NCBI GenBank assembly: GCA_020543525.1
Contig: JAHYIO010000004.1
Location: forward strand, 1,054,001 to 1,118,000
From: Coriolopsis trogii
Lineage: Eukaryota > Basidiomycota > Agaricomycetes > Polyporales > Polyporaceae
DNA length: 64,000 nt
Direction: 5' to 3'
The translations under genes and the position numbers were made by a program. The notes under the pieces were generated by a model. It was given only the letters and a program-made list of their open reading frames with translations, was not told where the DNA came from and searched no databases. This document shows positions 24,690 to 35,066 of the stretch, piece by piece (position 1 is the first letter of the stretch; every line of letters starts with the position of its first letter).

Positions 24690-24947
24690 TACTCAAGTAG
24701 CCCGTGCTTCTGCTGACTTGGAACCTTGTGTTGCGATTGTGATGTTATGCCAGCGATGGACCAGTGTATCATAATAAATATAATGTATGAACGAACCAAG
24801 CTCTCCCGTCGTGTGTACTTTTGCGCCGAGCCTTTGGTGTTTGGTGGGCTGACTAGGGAATCATGGTTCCCGGCGAACGGGGGCAAAATCGAGAGGTATA
24901 AGCAGTACATGCGTATCAAGCAGGCTGAGAAGAGGCAGAAAGGGTGA

Positions 24948-25893
24948 CTAGAAGGGGAGCAAGCTTCCCGCGCCGCGTAGTGCCATTTGGCCGCCGAAGC
25001 GCAATGTTTGCGTTCCGCCGGGGAAGTATGCAAGCACATATGAGACCAACGCGATGACCTTAATGAGAGTGTACGGTGAGCCCAAGGACAACGCGTGCTT
25101 CGTGAGAGAACATACTTGGACAATAGCACCGATGAGCGAGCCAAGGTAGGAGTGAGCCTGACGGAAGTCTATGAGATGTGTGCCGAGGCTTGTACGAGCC
25201 TTACTCACTCCGAGAGAAAAATAGAGCGTGAGTCCGAGACTCGCTAGGTAGGCAATGGAGAACGGTAGTCGTTCTTTCGATAGCAAGTGCTTGATGTGGT
25301 TGATTGGTCCAATTAGGACCGAGAACCTGGGGTAGTGGAAGACGCCATGCCTCAACACGCCGCAATGTATGGTCCACAAATTACTCACCCGAACATCACC
25401 AACAAACTCCCCAGACTGTATGGAGAGTGCCATTTGAACGTCTTAGCCAAGTGAAGAGGCATACACTCGTACCTGAATGCGAGTGCGAACTTGGCTGGTC
25501 GCAGGGCAATGAGAGGAACAGTCAAGAACGCGACGAAGAAACAGACGGCCGCCCCAATCAGACATGCTCCAAATCCTAGTAACCTGTAGACCCATGCGCG
25601 CGAACAGCACAACCGCGTCAGCATCTTCTGTGCTTGCGCTGCCCGCAGCAGCTTTCCAGGGCTCGGGGCACGCACCTCTCCCATCGCGACAATGCAAAAT
25701 ACGCCTCATCCTCATTAGACCGCTCGTTGGAGCGTAGTGGTACATAGCCGCTGCCTATGGCATTGTAGAATCGTGAGAAGGGGTTCGCGCTCGCCGAAGT
25801 GCTCTGCTGCTGCGAGTCGTCGTTGTTTCCTCGCGCCCAGCGGAATTGCGAGAGATTATCGCGGAAAGACTGTTCTGTGGACTGGGGCGGCAT
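24948..25893 (-). CDS. SFT2: Sft2-like vesicle transport protein
   Basis: A Golgi/endosome tetra-spanning protein that assists retrograde vesicle fusion at the Golgi. The N-terminal cytosolic part starts MPPQSTEQSFRDNLSQFRW and includes a Ser/Gln-rich stretch and FSRFYNAIGSGYVPL. The four membrane segments follow: LLGFGACLIGAAVCFFVAFL, LGSLLVMFG plus FSVLIGP, HLLSKERLPFSIAYLASLGL, and IVQ-VALVSYVLAYFPGGTQTL. The motifs KHLLSKERLPF and YFPGG are diagnostic for the Sft2/Got1 family. I chose the ATG at 25893 because the open frame further upstream has no ATG. About five short introns are present. Confidence 0.9.
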
Positions 25894-26471
25894 GAAGGTA
25901 GAAGGAGCGGACAAAGAGCCAGATGGGCTGGTGAGTGGGAGAGAGAGGGAGAAGGAGAAGGACAGTCACTCTGCACTGACGCGCCTCCACTCGTAACTCG
26001 GCCCGCCAGTGGCAGCCGAGAATGGCAACTCAGACGCCCAGAGGGTCCCAACATCCGAAGGCACCGTTGTCTTCCTCTATCGCTCACTCAGATGCATAGG
26101 GAGTGACAACTAAACATTCCAGTAGCCTCGTTACAAGTTTTGGGGACGACATTATCGCCGCGTTCATGCTGACAATCGCGGGGAAATCACTGTGTATGCT
26201 ACATGAAGTTTGGTCTGGCCTGTACTAGTGCGAATTGTATCAATTGTTTGAAGCCAAGTCTTACGTGCTTGTCTCGCTCATTTACCGATGTTCTTCTGTG
26301 CATGATTGAGACGTACAAATAAACTCTTAAGTCGGATCCTCTCACACGAACGATGTGAATGGTCCCCGTCTTGCTGCACTCACAAACCGATAGAAGAAAG
26401 CCCATCCCATTAATTGACAACTACACTAGAAACAACAACCATCTCCTCCATCACAGCCTGCCCAGAATCGT
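25894..26471. other. Sft2 promoter and 3' flank of HSP20 copy 2
   Basis: About 580 bp. The left part is the Sft2 promoter, with a GAGAGAGAGGGAGAAGG purine tract near 25938-25957. The right part resembles the 3' UTR of the other HSP20 copy, with the reverse complement of GAGATGGTTGTTGTTT. No gene is seen. Confidence 0.5.
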
Positions 26472-27064
26472 TCACTGGATGGTGATCTTCTTCGGGGCCT
26501 GCTCCGGGGTCGTCCGCGGGAATGTGACGGTCAGGACGCCGTCAGTCATCGACGCCTTGATCTCCTCAGGCTGTAATACAATCGTTAGCACTGAGCTCAC
26601 CACAAATATCGCGACGAAAATCATATACCTTGATTCCCTGTGGAAGCGGTAGCGACCTCGAGAACTTGCCGTAACGGCGCTCCCGGACAGAGTAGCCCTT
26701 CTCGTCCCGGTCGCTGGAGATGGTCGACTCGCCAGAGACGCTAAGGACGCCGTCCTTTACGTCGATCTGGACGTTCTCCTTCGTCAGCCCAGGCAGCTCA
26801 AAGGTGGCCGTTACGAGGTTCTTGTCCTGATCCTCGTGTAGGTCCATCCTGCAGTGTAGAGTCAGCATCGAATATTCCTCCACACCATCGACTCGGATAG
26901 GAAACCTACCTTGGCCGCATGGGCCTGGAGGCCGCGTTGGTGTTATCCCTGTTCGCCAGCGCGGTCGAGGATCCACCGCTCGTGCGGGCGTTGAACGCCT
27001 CATCAAAGAGGCGGTCAAAGTCGGCGAGGGAGTAGAACGGCTCGGTGAAGAACGTGAGGGACAT
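26472..27064 (-). CDS. Small heat shock protein HSP20 (copy 2, inverted)
   Basis: Predicted protein appears identical or nearly so to the copy at 11102-11695, with the same three-exon structure. Exons 1 and 2 and intron 1 match copy 1 almost base for base; intron 1 differs at 2 of 61 positions. Intron 2 (58 nt against 59) and the 3' UTR are clearly diverged. Exon 3 differs by one synonymous change in ACCCC(T/G)GAG. The alpha-crystallin domain motifs GVLSVSGEST and GVLTVTFP are intact. The 5' UTR and TATA box are also shared, so both copies should be heat-inducible. Opposite orientation and 15 kb spacing make this an inverted duplication. Confidence 0.95.
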
Positions 27065-27189
27065 TTCGAGTCGTAAGGGTCGTTAAGAAGAGTAGTGAGG
27101 GAGAAAGGGGGAGAAAGAGGAAAGCGGTCGTGAACTGTGAACTTGTCTAACTTTCGTCTAGCTGAGGAGACATGGCGGTCGACGAGCGT

Positions 27190-27197
27190 CCTTATAT
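27190..27197 (-). promoter_or_regulatory. TATA box of HSP20 copy 2
   Basis: The gene strand reads GCATATAAGG, the same context as in copy 1 and at the same distance (about 130 bp) from the ATG. Confidence 0.6.
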
Positions 27198-27211
27198 GCT
27201 CGAGGGTAGGA

Positions 27212-27230
27212 TTCGTCGAATGATCGAGAA
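27212..27230 (-). promoter_or_regulatory. Heat-shock element upstream of HSP20 copy 2
   Basis: On the plus strand GAATGATCGAGAA (27218-27230) is GAAnnATCnnGAA, one base from a three-unit HSE, with a further TTC at 27212-27214. The homologous stretch in copy 1 has diverged but keeps GAACATTC, so HSF-type sites are retained in both. Confidence 0.5.
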
Positions 27231-27672
27231 GAGGGCCGCTTGTGGCTGGCCAAGAGGAATGAGCAAACGTATGAAGTCATCTCGTGCGTACTTGCACAGG
27301 CGCTTGTCCATGGATTGTTCGAGAGCTAGTACCTGGCAAGTACTGAGCAGAGCATTTTGACCAACTTGTGGTAAGCTCGCTCGATTACATAAGTATTCCA
27401 CCAATTGGCAGATACTATCCTTTCCTCAGAGCCCTTTTATTGTACATATTGCGCCGAAGGACTTGACCAGTCATTGCCAGCTAATCTCTTGGATTCTGGG
27501 AGACTGTGGCTCACCTGGCCAGGCTCAAGTCTGAGAGTGTCCACACTTACACTCAAGCTACAATCGCGAAATCATCTCACCTGGATTTTTTGTTTCAGCA
27601 TGAGTTTGGTCGTCTAGTAGCCAGGATGAGTGGTTCCACTACTGAGAGTCGCCGCGAATTCCGAGTCGAAGA

Positions 27673-27692
27673 GTTGAACGTTGAACGTTGAA
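27673..27692. repeat. GTTGAAC tandem repeat (about 3 units)
   Basis: GTTGAACGTTGAACGTTGAA is three units of a 7-bp repeat. The reverse complement of the same repeat occurs at 50787-50807. Confidence 0.85.
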
Positions 27693-27974
27693 GGCTGGCT
27701 AGGCGCTAAGCACAAGGCTGCAACAAAGCCTCGGCTTATGCCGGACCACTGTGTGCTAGGCGCTTCGAGCGGAACGCAACTCAGCGAGGACCGTGTGCCT
27801 GCCGCCGTCAGTCATGTCCGTAATGACAGATGGCGTGGTTGGCAGTGTTGCGCATCTCATCTATCAAGTGTAGCTCAAGCCTTATAACAGTGGACGCGAA
27901 GGGCGAGCTCACACCGATCTATAACCCCAGACTGCAAGCCGCAAGCGCACCGCCAGGCATATCTCGTCGCCGCC

Positions 27975-30900
27975 ATGCCGATAACTCGATATATCCCTGT
28001 CCGTCCGCGACTCTCGGGGAAGGACGCACTCAGTGTCCTCATTTCTGCCTCTTCCGTTACGAGAGAAATTGCGGACCTTTTGCAGTGCACTCCAGTTAAG
28101 GCAGCGGCCTCCCTCCTGCTCGTTATCTTCGAAACGGTTCAGGTACGTGACATATTGACTTCGCTCTGTACAAAATCACGAAACTAAGGAGAATTTCTCA
28201 CCCCAGAGTCTTCAGACCAATAGGCAGGATTGCTACCGCCTTGCCCGACGGTGTCTATCCTTGCTGGTCGACATCCGCGATCAGCTCGAAGATCATTGGG
28301 ACTCGTCTCCTCCGTCACTCCTCAGGGCTTTTGCCAAATTTGAACAGTGAGAGACCCTGAATATAGCACTACTCTCTGGAAATTGATGGCTGAGTGTATG
28401 CCGGATCAGGACGTTAGAGGAGATATACAAGTTCATCAAACAAGAAGCAGACCAGAAGTGGGGGGCCCGTCTCATGCGCAAGAGTACCATCGAGACCGCC
28501 TTATCCGACTACAACGCTGCTCTTGATGACGCTGCCAGAGCATTTCAGGTGAGAAGGCACTCTGCGCGCAAGGAGCAATACGGTGCTCACACGGCACCCA
28601 GATCGCGACTCTCATCAACATACACCTTGCTGTCGGCGAAGCCACACCAGGACATAGGAATAACAGGTCAAAACTTAGCGTTAGGACACGGCCGGGAGAA
28701 ACCTCTGATTCAGCATCACTTCCCGCGTACTCGATGGTACGAGGGGAGAGCGCAGATGCCCAAGAGCTCCTAACCGATGCCGGGGAATTGACGATGTCTC
28801 CCAGATCTCGTTCTGGTACCGTAAGTGCACCGTATCTTGCACTGCCAAGTGGTTGCCGACTAATGCGTCATTCAGGGATCTGTGTTCGAATTGGTCGATC
28901 GATCCTCCCCCTCAGACCTGAATACCAATAGCCCGCCAGTCAGGGAAGCGTCCTTTGATCTGATTGAGTTGTCCACGTCGGCTAGTACTGCGCTCGATTT
29001 CGATGCTGCAGCACTGAATATTGCAACGTCTCTATTGGAAGAGGATGATATGGAATACCAGATAACCGAACATCATGGGGTATGTCTTCTTCAGAGATCA
29101 ATGTGTGTTGTTCTAACTCCACTTCATCGCAGTTCAGCAGGTATCACCAGTCTCAGTTCCGCCTCAAGGGGAAGTCTCGAACAATCAAAGAGGGGTGGTG
29201 GGCAGGAGCCGCCGAAGGTGACATCTCGGGGCAGAAGGCGCTGATGCTCCGATACGAAGGCGAACGCCAGAAAGCTATGAAGGTTTGTGACAGTCGGATC
29301 CTGCGTATCTTCTCATGTTTCTGAATGTTGGCGGCAGCGTTGGGTCCGAGACGTTAAGCTGCTACAGAATGTCTAGTGAGCGACATGCATTGTTTGCTCC
29401 CGAGAGGATCTACTCACCGATGCCAGTCATCCCAATCTCCCGCAAATGGTCGGGTACTCCAACGATGAAACACCCACGCCGTTTATACTTCTCGCGAACG
29501 GTACGCTCAGAGGTGTCCCGGTGGCTCGCGCAGTCGTTCATTCCTGATTTCCAGTGCAAACACGATTGCCTCAAGCACTGCTCCTGGATTCCCTGAAGAA
29601 TGCAAGTCTTGCTAGGTGCGCGAAGGTGATACTTGAGTTTGTGAGTCTGTGCTCCGTACAAAGGTCATACATATTGCTCATCTTATATCTTCCAAGTATC
29701 GGGACACCCTGGTATGGACAGGTTGCAATCTGACGAGCGATCGACTCATAACATCTACAGGACGCTGCTTTGTACCTTCAACAACAACTGGGGCTCTCGG
29801 ACTCGAAACTCCAAGACTACGTTGAGGTTGGTTGGATGCTACCCCGGAATCAATGACGACTTATCTCCCTCCAGAATGCGAGCTACAGGATCGACGCTGA
29901 AGAGTCCGTGGTCATGGGGCTTCCTCCGCCCGAGGTGGACAACATCCATTCGTTCAGGAATTATGGGCTCGCGTACTCTATTCGAGACATCTATCTCAAA
30001 GTTAGTCACGAACCTGCAGTCAGGGGTGATGAACTGACTTCTCTCCATGATGGCACAGCTCCTGCCTAATCGTGGACTCTCGCCTCAAAGGCCCGTGAGC
30101 AAGGACGATACATATGGTGATATCCTTAGATGTGATTGTCTCCTCTAATTCTCATACGTTTTTGCTGGAATAGGACCCCCCGAGCTGCAGCGCAAAGTCA
30201 ATCACCTCACCGTCCTGGCGCGCGCTCTTCTCCCCAGCTCGGAAGACATGACCTTGGTCCAATCGCGGCTGCATCGAATTCTCGGGTCAGAGGACGAAGA
30301 TGAGGAGATGTCCGTGGTCCCTCTCAGGAGCTTGCGCCAAATTCGGAAAGCAGCCTTCGCTGCGAACGCTCATCAGCAAGCTTGGTTCGAGAATAACGGC
30401 ATCACCCCGCATAGGTTCTCCGTTGGCGACCTTGGATATCTACCAAAACGAGAGGCGGGAGAAGAGGTAGATTGGAAGGATTTCGTCGTCTTGTGCAATG
30501 TACTTGAGGACGGCCATGCGAACTTTGAGGTGAATCACACCCGGAGTGGAAAGCAGGGTAGCTGGCAGGGTCGACATCACAATTGGGATGACTTGACTTC
30601 GTACGAATTGCCTGGGGAGGTACATGGGTATGTTGATTTTGGTGCCCGCCGCTGACAAGCGACACGATACTGAAGTTGTACGATAGGTGGACCATCATCG
30701 TCCCTCCCGAAGCGGAGTACATCATCCACGTCGTGTACACGGACGAAGTTGTTCGTGTCCATGAAGCATGGGATCACCTCCTCGATTCCGGCAAGGCCAT
30801 CGCAGAAGACCATGGGATCAAACCGGAGGATCTCATTCTGAGTGAGTGCTCGTTTCCTATGTCTTCCCGCGATACGATGACGATGCGCCGCGCCATAGTA

Positions 30901-31377
30901 ACACGGGTTGGTACGGAGCAACGGTTCCGCGTGCGCGACCTGCGGCGAATCCGTTACTGGGCCAGTCACAATGCCGCTCCCGGTCCAGGACACGGACCAG
31001 GGAGGATCGGCTTTCCCGGCCACTCTCAATTCCATGGTGGAGGCGGCCAGTTTGGGCACCAGCCTTTCGGCCATCAGCCCTCCGGTTGGGGCTCGGGAGG
31101 ACTCATCCCGGGACAGAACCTCGCCCCCAAGGTGTTCTTCTTGCTCACGTCGGGAAGCAAGGAACACGAGCCGTACTTCGCGCTGACGCCTGTTCCGCCT
31201 CCTCGACCGAAGGGAGAGAAGCCGCCGGAATTGGACTCGCATGCCTTGGAGTGCTTTGCACATTTGGATATGTGAGTGGCTTGTGTGATTTTGGTGGATG
31301 TTTGACTGACTGCAGGGTGCAGCACGTATGCGTTCTTGAACTATGTGCAGCTGCATGGGGAAGACTTCGCAGAATAG
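27975..31377 (+). CDS. MLKL-like four-helix domain protein with degenerate kinase region
   Basis: Roughly 850 residues over about a dozen short exons. Residues ~10-165 form a predicted helical bundle: EIADLLQCTPVKAAASLLLV, then SLQTNRQDCYRLARRCLSLL, LEEIYKFIKQEADQKWGARL, and YNAALDDAARAFQIATLINI. This spacing matches the MLKL-type N-terminal domain found in many Agaricomycete proteins. After a Ser-rich linker comes a kinase-like region: ALMLRYEGERQKAMKRWVRD, LLQNVYHPNLPQMVGYS, TPTPFILLANG. I find no HRD or DFG: where they should lie the protein reads ENASYRIDAEESVVMGLPPP. A C-terminal region (VGDLGYLP, then DLILITR, a Gly/His/Pro-rich linker and VFFLLTSG) is unassigned. It ends TYAFLNYVQLHGEDFAE. 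It may act in cell-death or immune signalling, by analogy only. Confidence 0.75.
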
Positions 31378-32145
31378 TTTGTCGTATTTCTTTTTGGAAC
31401 GACCTCGATATCTCTCTATGGTACTATGCATACCTCCCATTCCGGCGCTACCCGGAAGCGTGTGACAAACCATGTCGTTTGTTAGGAAGGCTTGCTCACC
31501 CTTGTGCAGCTCGCACTCACCCTTGCGGTAGCATACTGTGAAGTCTACAAAAGCTCTGACATTTTTTCAAGTGGAAGATCAAGCTCGATGAGTTACCTTT
31601 GGAAGTCCCACGATGCCGGCAGGAACTCGCATCAATTTCAAAGAACTCTGAATCTGAGTACTCGCAGTAGCAACTTTGCGTTGCCATCTGCTGAGTCACA
31701 CTCGTCATGGGGTCTGTCTGCTCATGACGAGGAACAGTGGCAACACACCACATCGGCGAAGAAGCTAATCTCAGGTGTGCTCACTGCTCCCTGCATGCCG
31801 TTATTGACAGGAGGATGACCTGCGGTTGGGCGGCAACCTTCGTCGCAGAAGTTTGTCGCCCTGACATTGTAGCACTTGTCACCTGCAGCAGTATTCCGCA
31901 TGTTGCCGTCGGCTATACTGCTGTGGAAGACAAGTCCTGATGATTGCACGACTCGCGGGGGGACCCGCGTATGAGTACTTGCTTCTTATCTCCAATCGCG
32001 CGCTTGGAGATAAGAAGTTCTGTCAAGTGTGGGGTCACAGCGTCTTCCCCCTGGCCGGTTTAAAGTCGCACACGGGCGAGCCGTGCGCGTGAGCCCACTT
32101 TGCTCCCGCAGCCTTCGCTTCTGACGTCTCTTGGCCAAAACTTCC
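31378..32145. other. Intergenic region before the amino acid permease
   Basis: About 770 bp holding the 3' UTR of the MLKL-like gene and the permease promoter, with the GATA palindrome described separately. The short ORFs between 31490 and 31950 have no recognisable content. Confidence 0.5.
31982..32017. promoter_or_regulatory. Perfect 13-bp inverted repeat carrying paired GATA sites
   Basis: CTTCTTATCTCCA (31982-31994) and TGGAGATAAGAAG (32005-32017) are exact reverse complements around a 10-nt spacer. Each arm holds GATAAG, the core bound by AreA/Nit2-type nitrogen regulators. It lies about 130 bp upstream of the permease ATG. A stem-loop in DNA or RNA is an alternative reading. Confidence 0.6.
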
Positions 32146-34536
32146 ATGATGTCGACGGGAACACAGAGACAGAAAACGGCTATCGAGGCTGCCGACGAGG
32201 CCCTCCTCGCCAGTCTGGGTTACAAGCAGGAGTTCCAGAGGGCTTTCACGGGACTCGAGGTGAGTACGGTTCATCCAACCGCAGTCTGATCAATGATGCT
32301 GGTGTTACTCGTGCATCCATGCTGTCAATTGGAGTACTGACCATGGGTTTCTAATAGACATTCGGAATTGCGTTCAGTATTATCGGTCTCCTTCCGTCCA
32401 TTGCGTGAGTACTATATTTATTGTGTCTTCTTGCCATCTCACTCGTTCCAGATCCGTATTGGTTTATTCGGTTCCTGATGGCGGCCCATCGGCCATGGTA
32501 TGGGGTGTAAGTTTACATGGTCATTAGTCACTACTCTGCATCCGAGACCTCACGTCCTCTTGCTTTCAGTGGCTAGTAGCTAGCATATTCATCCTCTTTG
32601 TGGGTATGTCCATGGCAGAGCTTGCTTCTGCCGCCCCAACATCCGGAGGGGTAATTTCTGTTTCACAAGATAGACGCCGCCAGTGGTGCTCATGTCGATA
32701 TGCAGCTGTACTTCTGGACACACTCCCTGTCATCACCGAGATGGCGCAATCTGCTTGCCTGGATCGTTGGATGTGAGCTCTCTCTCGCTTGCTACTATTC
32801 GAATACTCACAGAAGATCATTGCTGCAGACGCGAACACGATTGGCTCCATTGCTTCGGTTGCATCCATTGACTGGGGATGTGCGGTTCAGATCACCGCAG
32901 CCGCAAGCATTGGTTCCGGCCAAACATTCATAGCGACGAACGCACAAACATTGTACGTATGGCGTTGGACCTACCTCCGTTTTTTAATGTTGAACCAGTG
33001 GGAACACAGCGGTGTCTACGCCGCGATAGTATTGTCGCACGCGGTGATATGCTGTTTTGCGACGCAGGTCCTTGCACGTCTTCAGACAGTCTACGTTGTG
33101 CTTAATATAACGTGAGCAACATGGCTTCTATGGCTGTTGGCAAATGCGCTGAGAGAAGTTTGGACAGATTATGTCTTGCTGTCATTATCGCCCTTCCTGC
33201 TGCGACACCGAAAGAGTTCAGGAACAGCGCATCTTACGCTCTAGGGAACTTTACCAACGGTATGTATCGTATGTTAGTTTGTGTTTGTTGGCTGCTGGCT
33301 GATCTACCTCCAGTAAGTGGGTGGCCCAATGGGTTCGCGTTCATCTTGAGTTTCCTCTCTCCCCTCTGGACAATCTGTGAGTATGCACGTTAATCTGGTC
33401 CCTGCACACCCTCATAGATATCATATAGGCTCCTTCGACTCCAGCGTGCACATCAGCGAGGAAGCCTCAAATGCCGCAATAGCCGTACCATGGGCGATCG
33501 TATATGCCATCGGGATTGCCGGCGTACTTGGATGGGGTAGGTTGTATCTCCCGCGTTTGACGTAACGATGGAACTGACAATCGTTTGTGTAGCTATCAAC
33601 ATAGCTCTAGCGTTCTGCATGGGAACCGACTTGGATGCCATCAACAACAGCGCTATTGGCCAGCCGATGGCCGAGATCTTCTTCAACAGTTTCGGACAGA
33701 AGGGTACGTTGGCTATATGGGCCATCGTTGTCATCGTCCAGTACGTGCTTGGAAAGCGAAGGATGAGCACTTCTGACCTCGAATACGTTCGCCAGATATA
33801 TGATGGGCTCCAGCATGCTTCTGGCTGCCTCGCGCCAGTCGTTCGCATTCTCCCGAGACGGTGCTCTGCCCTTTTCGAAATGGCTCTACCGTATGAACAA
33901 TTATACAGGCACTCCGGTCAACACCGTATGGTTTGTGGCGGTGTTTTCGATAATTCTGGGGCTTCTCGCATTTGCAGGCGATGCAGCGATCAATGCGATC
34001 TTTTCAATGTCAGTGACAGCGCTCTACGTCGGTATGTGGAGTTTCATTAGAGTGATGTTTTGGAAGAATGTCGCCTAACCGGTGAGGATAGCTTACGCCA
34101 TCCCCATCGCCGCACGATTCTTGGGTAAGAACGACTTCACCCCTGGACCGTTCGACTTAGGATGGTTCAGCATGCCTTGCGCTGTCATTGCCGTCTTATG
34201 GATGGCTTTTATGGGCACGGTCTTCCTGTTCCCAGCGTCGCCTGGTTCAGATGTCGCTGACATGAACTACACTGTCGTAAGTGTCTTGCTTCGTAGTGGA
34301 GGTGATCATCTCTCGTTTTCTCACACAGTTGCGCAACCCAACAGGTTGTCCTTGGGGGTGTGCTCGTGCTCTCCCTCGTATGGTACTACTTTCCCAAGTA
34401 CGGAGGGGTATACTGGTTCACTGGTCCCATCCCAACGGTGGAAAAGCAAACAGATGGTGCGGATTCTGGAAGGGCGTCTACATCAGACTCGATGGAGAAG
34501 AAGGAGAATGTCGCTGTCAGCCAGGAGGCTACATGA
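32146..34536 (+). CDS. Amino acid/GABA permease (APC superfamily)
   Basis: A proton-coupled amino acid or GABA importer with about 12 membrane segments, built from more than ten short exons. The N-terminus contains LLASLGYKQEFQRAFTGLET, followed by FGIAFSIIGLLPSIAS, the conserved first segment of GABA/choline-type permeases. Further marks are FVGMSMAELASAAPTSGG, LYFWTHSLSSPRWRNLLAWI, HISEEASNAAIAVPWAI, and SRDGALPFSKWLYRMN, all typical of the Uga4/Hnm1 group. The C-terminal segment is VLGGVLVLSLVWYYFPKYGG, then a short charged tail ending SQEAT. Substrate cannot be told from sequence. Tandem ATGs open the frame at 32146 and 32149. A GATA palindrome upstream suggests nitrogen catabolite control. 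Confidence 0.9.
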
Positions 34537-35066
34537 ATTCGCTGACGACTACGCATGACACACGATATTTTGAATGACCAGTTCGCCTCTTTTTATCTCG
34601 ATGGACGAAGCTTGGATAGATACATAAACTATGCTACGCCCCGAGACTCGAATTTTGCTGTCTCGGTCGACATACCAGCTGTGCTAGAGGGACACAGAGG
34701 TGGTTAGCCACCACCTCCGTAGCCATGGCGTCACACTCGAAGGCAAGCACGGCAGCCTACATTCAACGAGCAGCTTGACTCGGCGCTATGACGCAGTTTG
34801 TGGTCAGCCTCGCGGGCCGGTCTGCCGGGGTGACTATTTGTCACGAAACGGTCACCCTCAGTCACGGTGCCGCCGATGCGGTCAGTGGCAGAACCTCATC
34901 CTGGCTTAGTCCTGACCACCACCGCTTGCGCGACCCTCCCCACGACGACGGCGAGCAGCCGGTGTGCATTTTTCTTCCTGCTCTCCATCTCCCCCTTGTG
35001 TCTCGACGCTGTTTGCAAGCCAATCGCCTGTTTAGCACTGAAGCGGAGCACTAGAACGCGATCAAG
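34537..35066. other. Intergenic region between permease and TKL kinase
   Basis: About 530 bp. It contains two adjacent stem-loops at 34641-34717 (separate entry) and the kinase promoter. No gene is recognised. Confidence 0.5.
34641..34717 (-). other. Two stem-loops flanking a tRNA box A-like motif
   Basis: CCGAGAC (34641-34647) pairs with GTCTCGG (34660-34666), and GAGGTGGT (34697-34704) pairs with ACCACCTC (34710-34717). On the minus strand, between them, lies TAGCACAGCTGG, which fits the pol III box A pattern, and AATTCGAGTC resembles a weak box B. The spacing is too short for a complete tRNA. It may be a tRNA-derived remnant or a terminator structure. Confidence 0.3.

Larger units (their letters stand above)
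27065..27974. other. Divergent intergenic region: HSP20 copy 2 and MLKL-like gene
   Basis: About 900 bp. The left 190 bp are the HSP20 5' UTR and promoter. The rest holds the MLKL-like gene promoter and a GTTGAAC tandem repeat at 27673-27692. No additional gene is recognisable. Confidence 0.5.

Noticed and set aside
25912..25914. Sft2 start at this position
   Set aside because: The codon is TTG. The ATG at 25893 gives the expected N-terminus.
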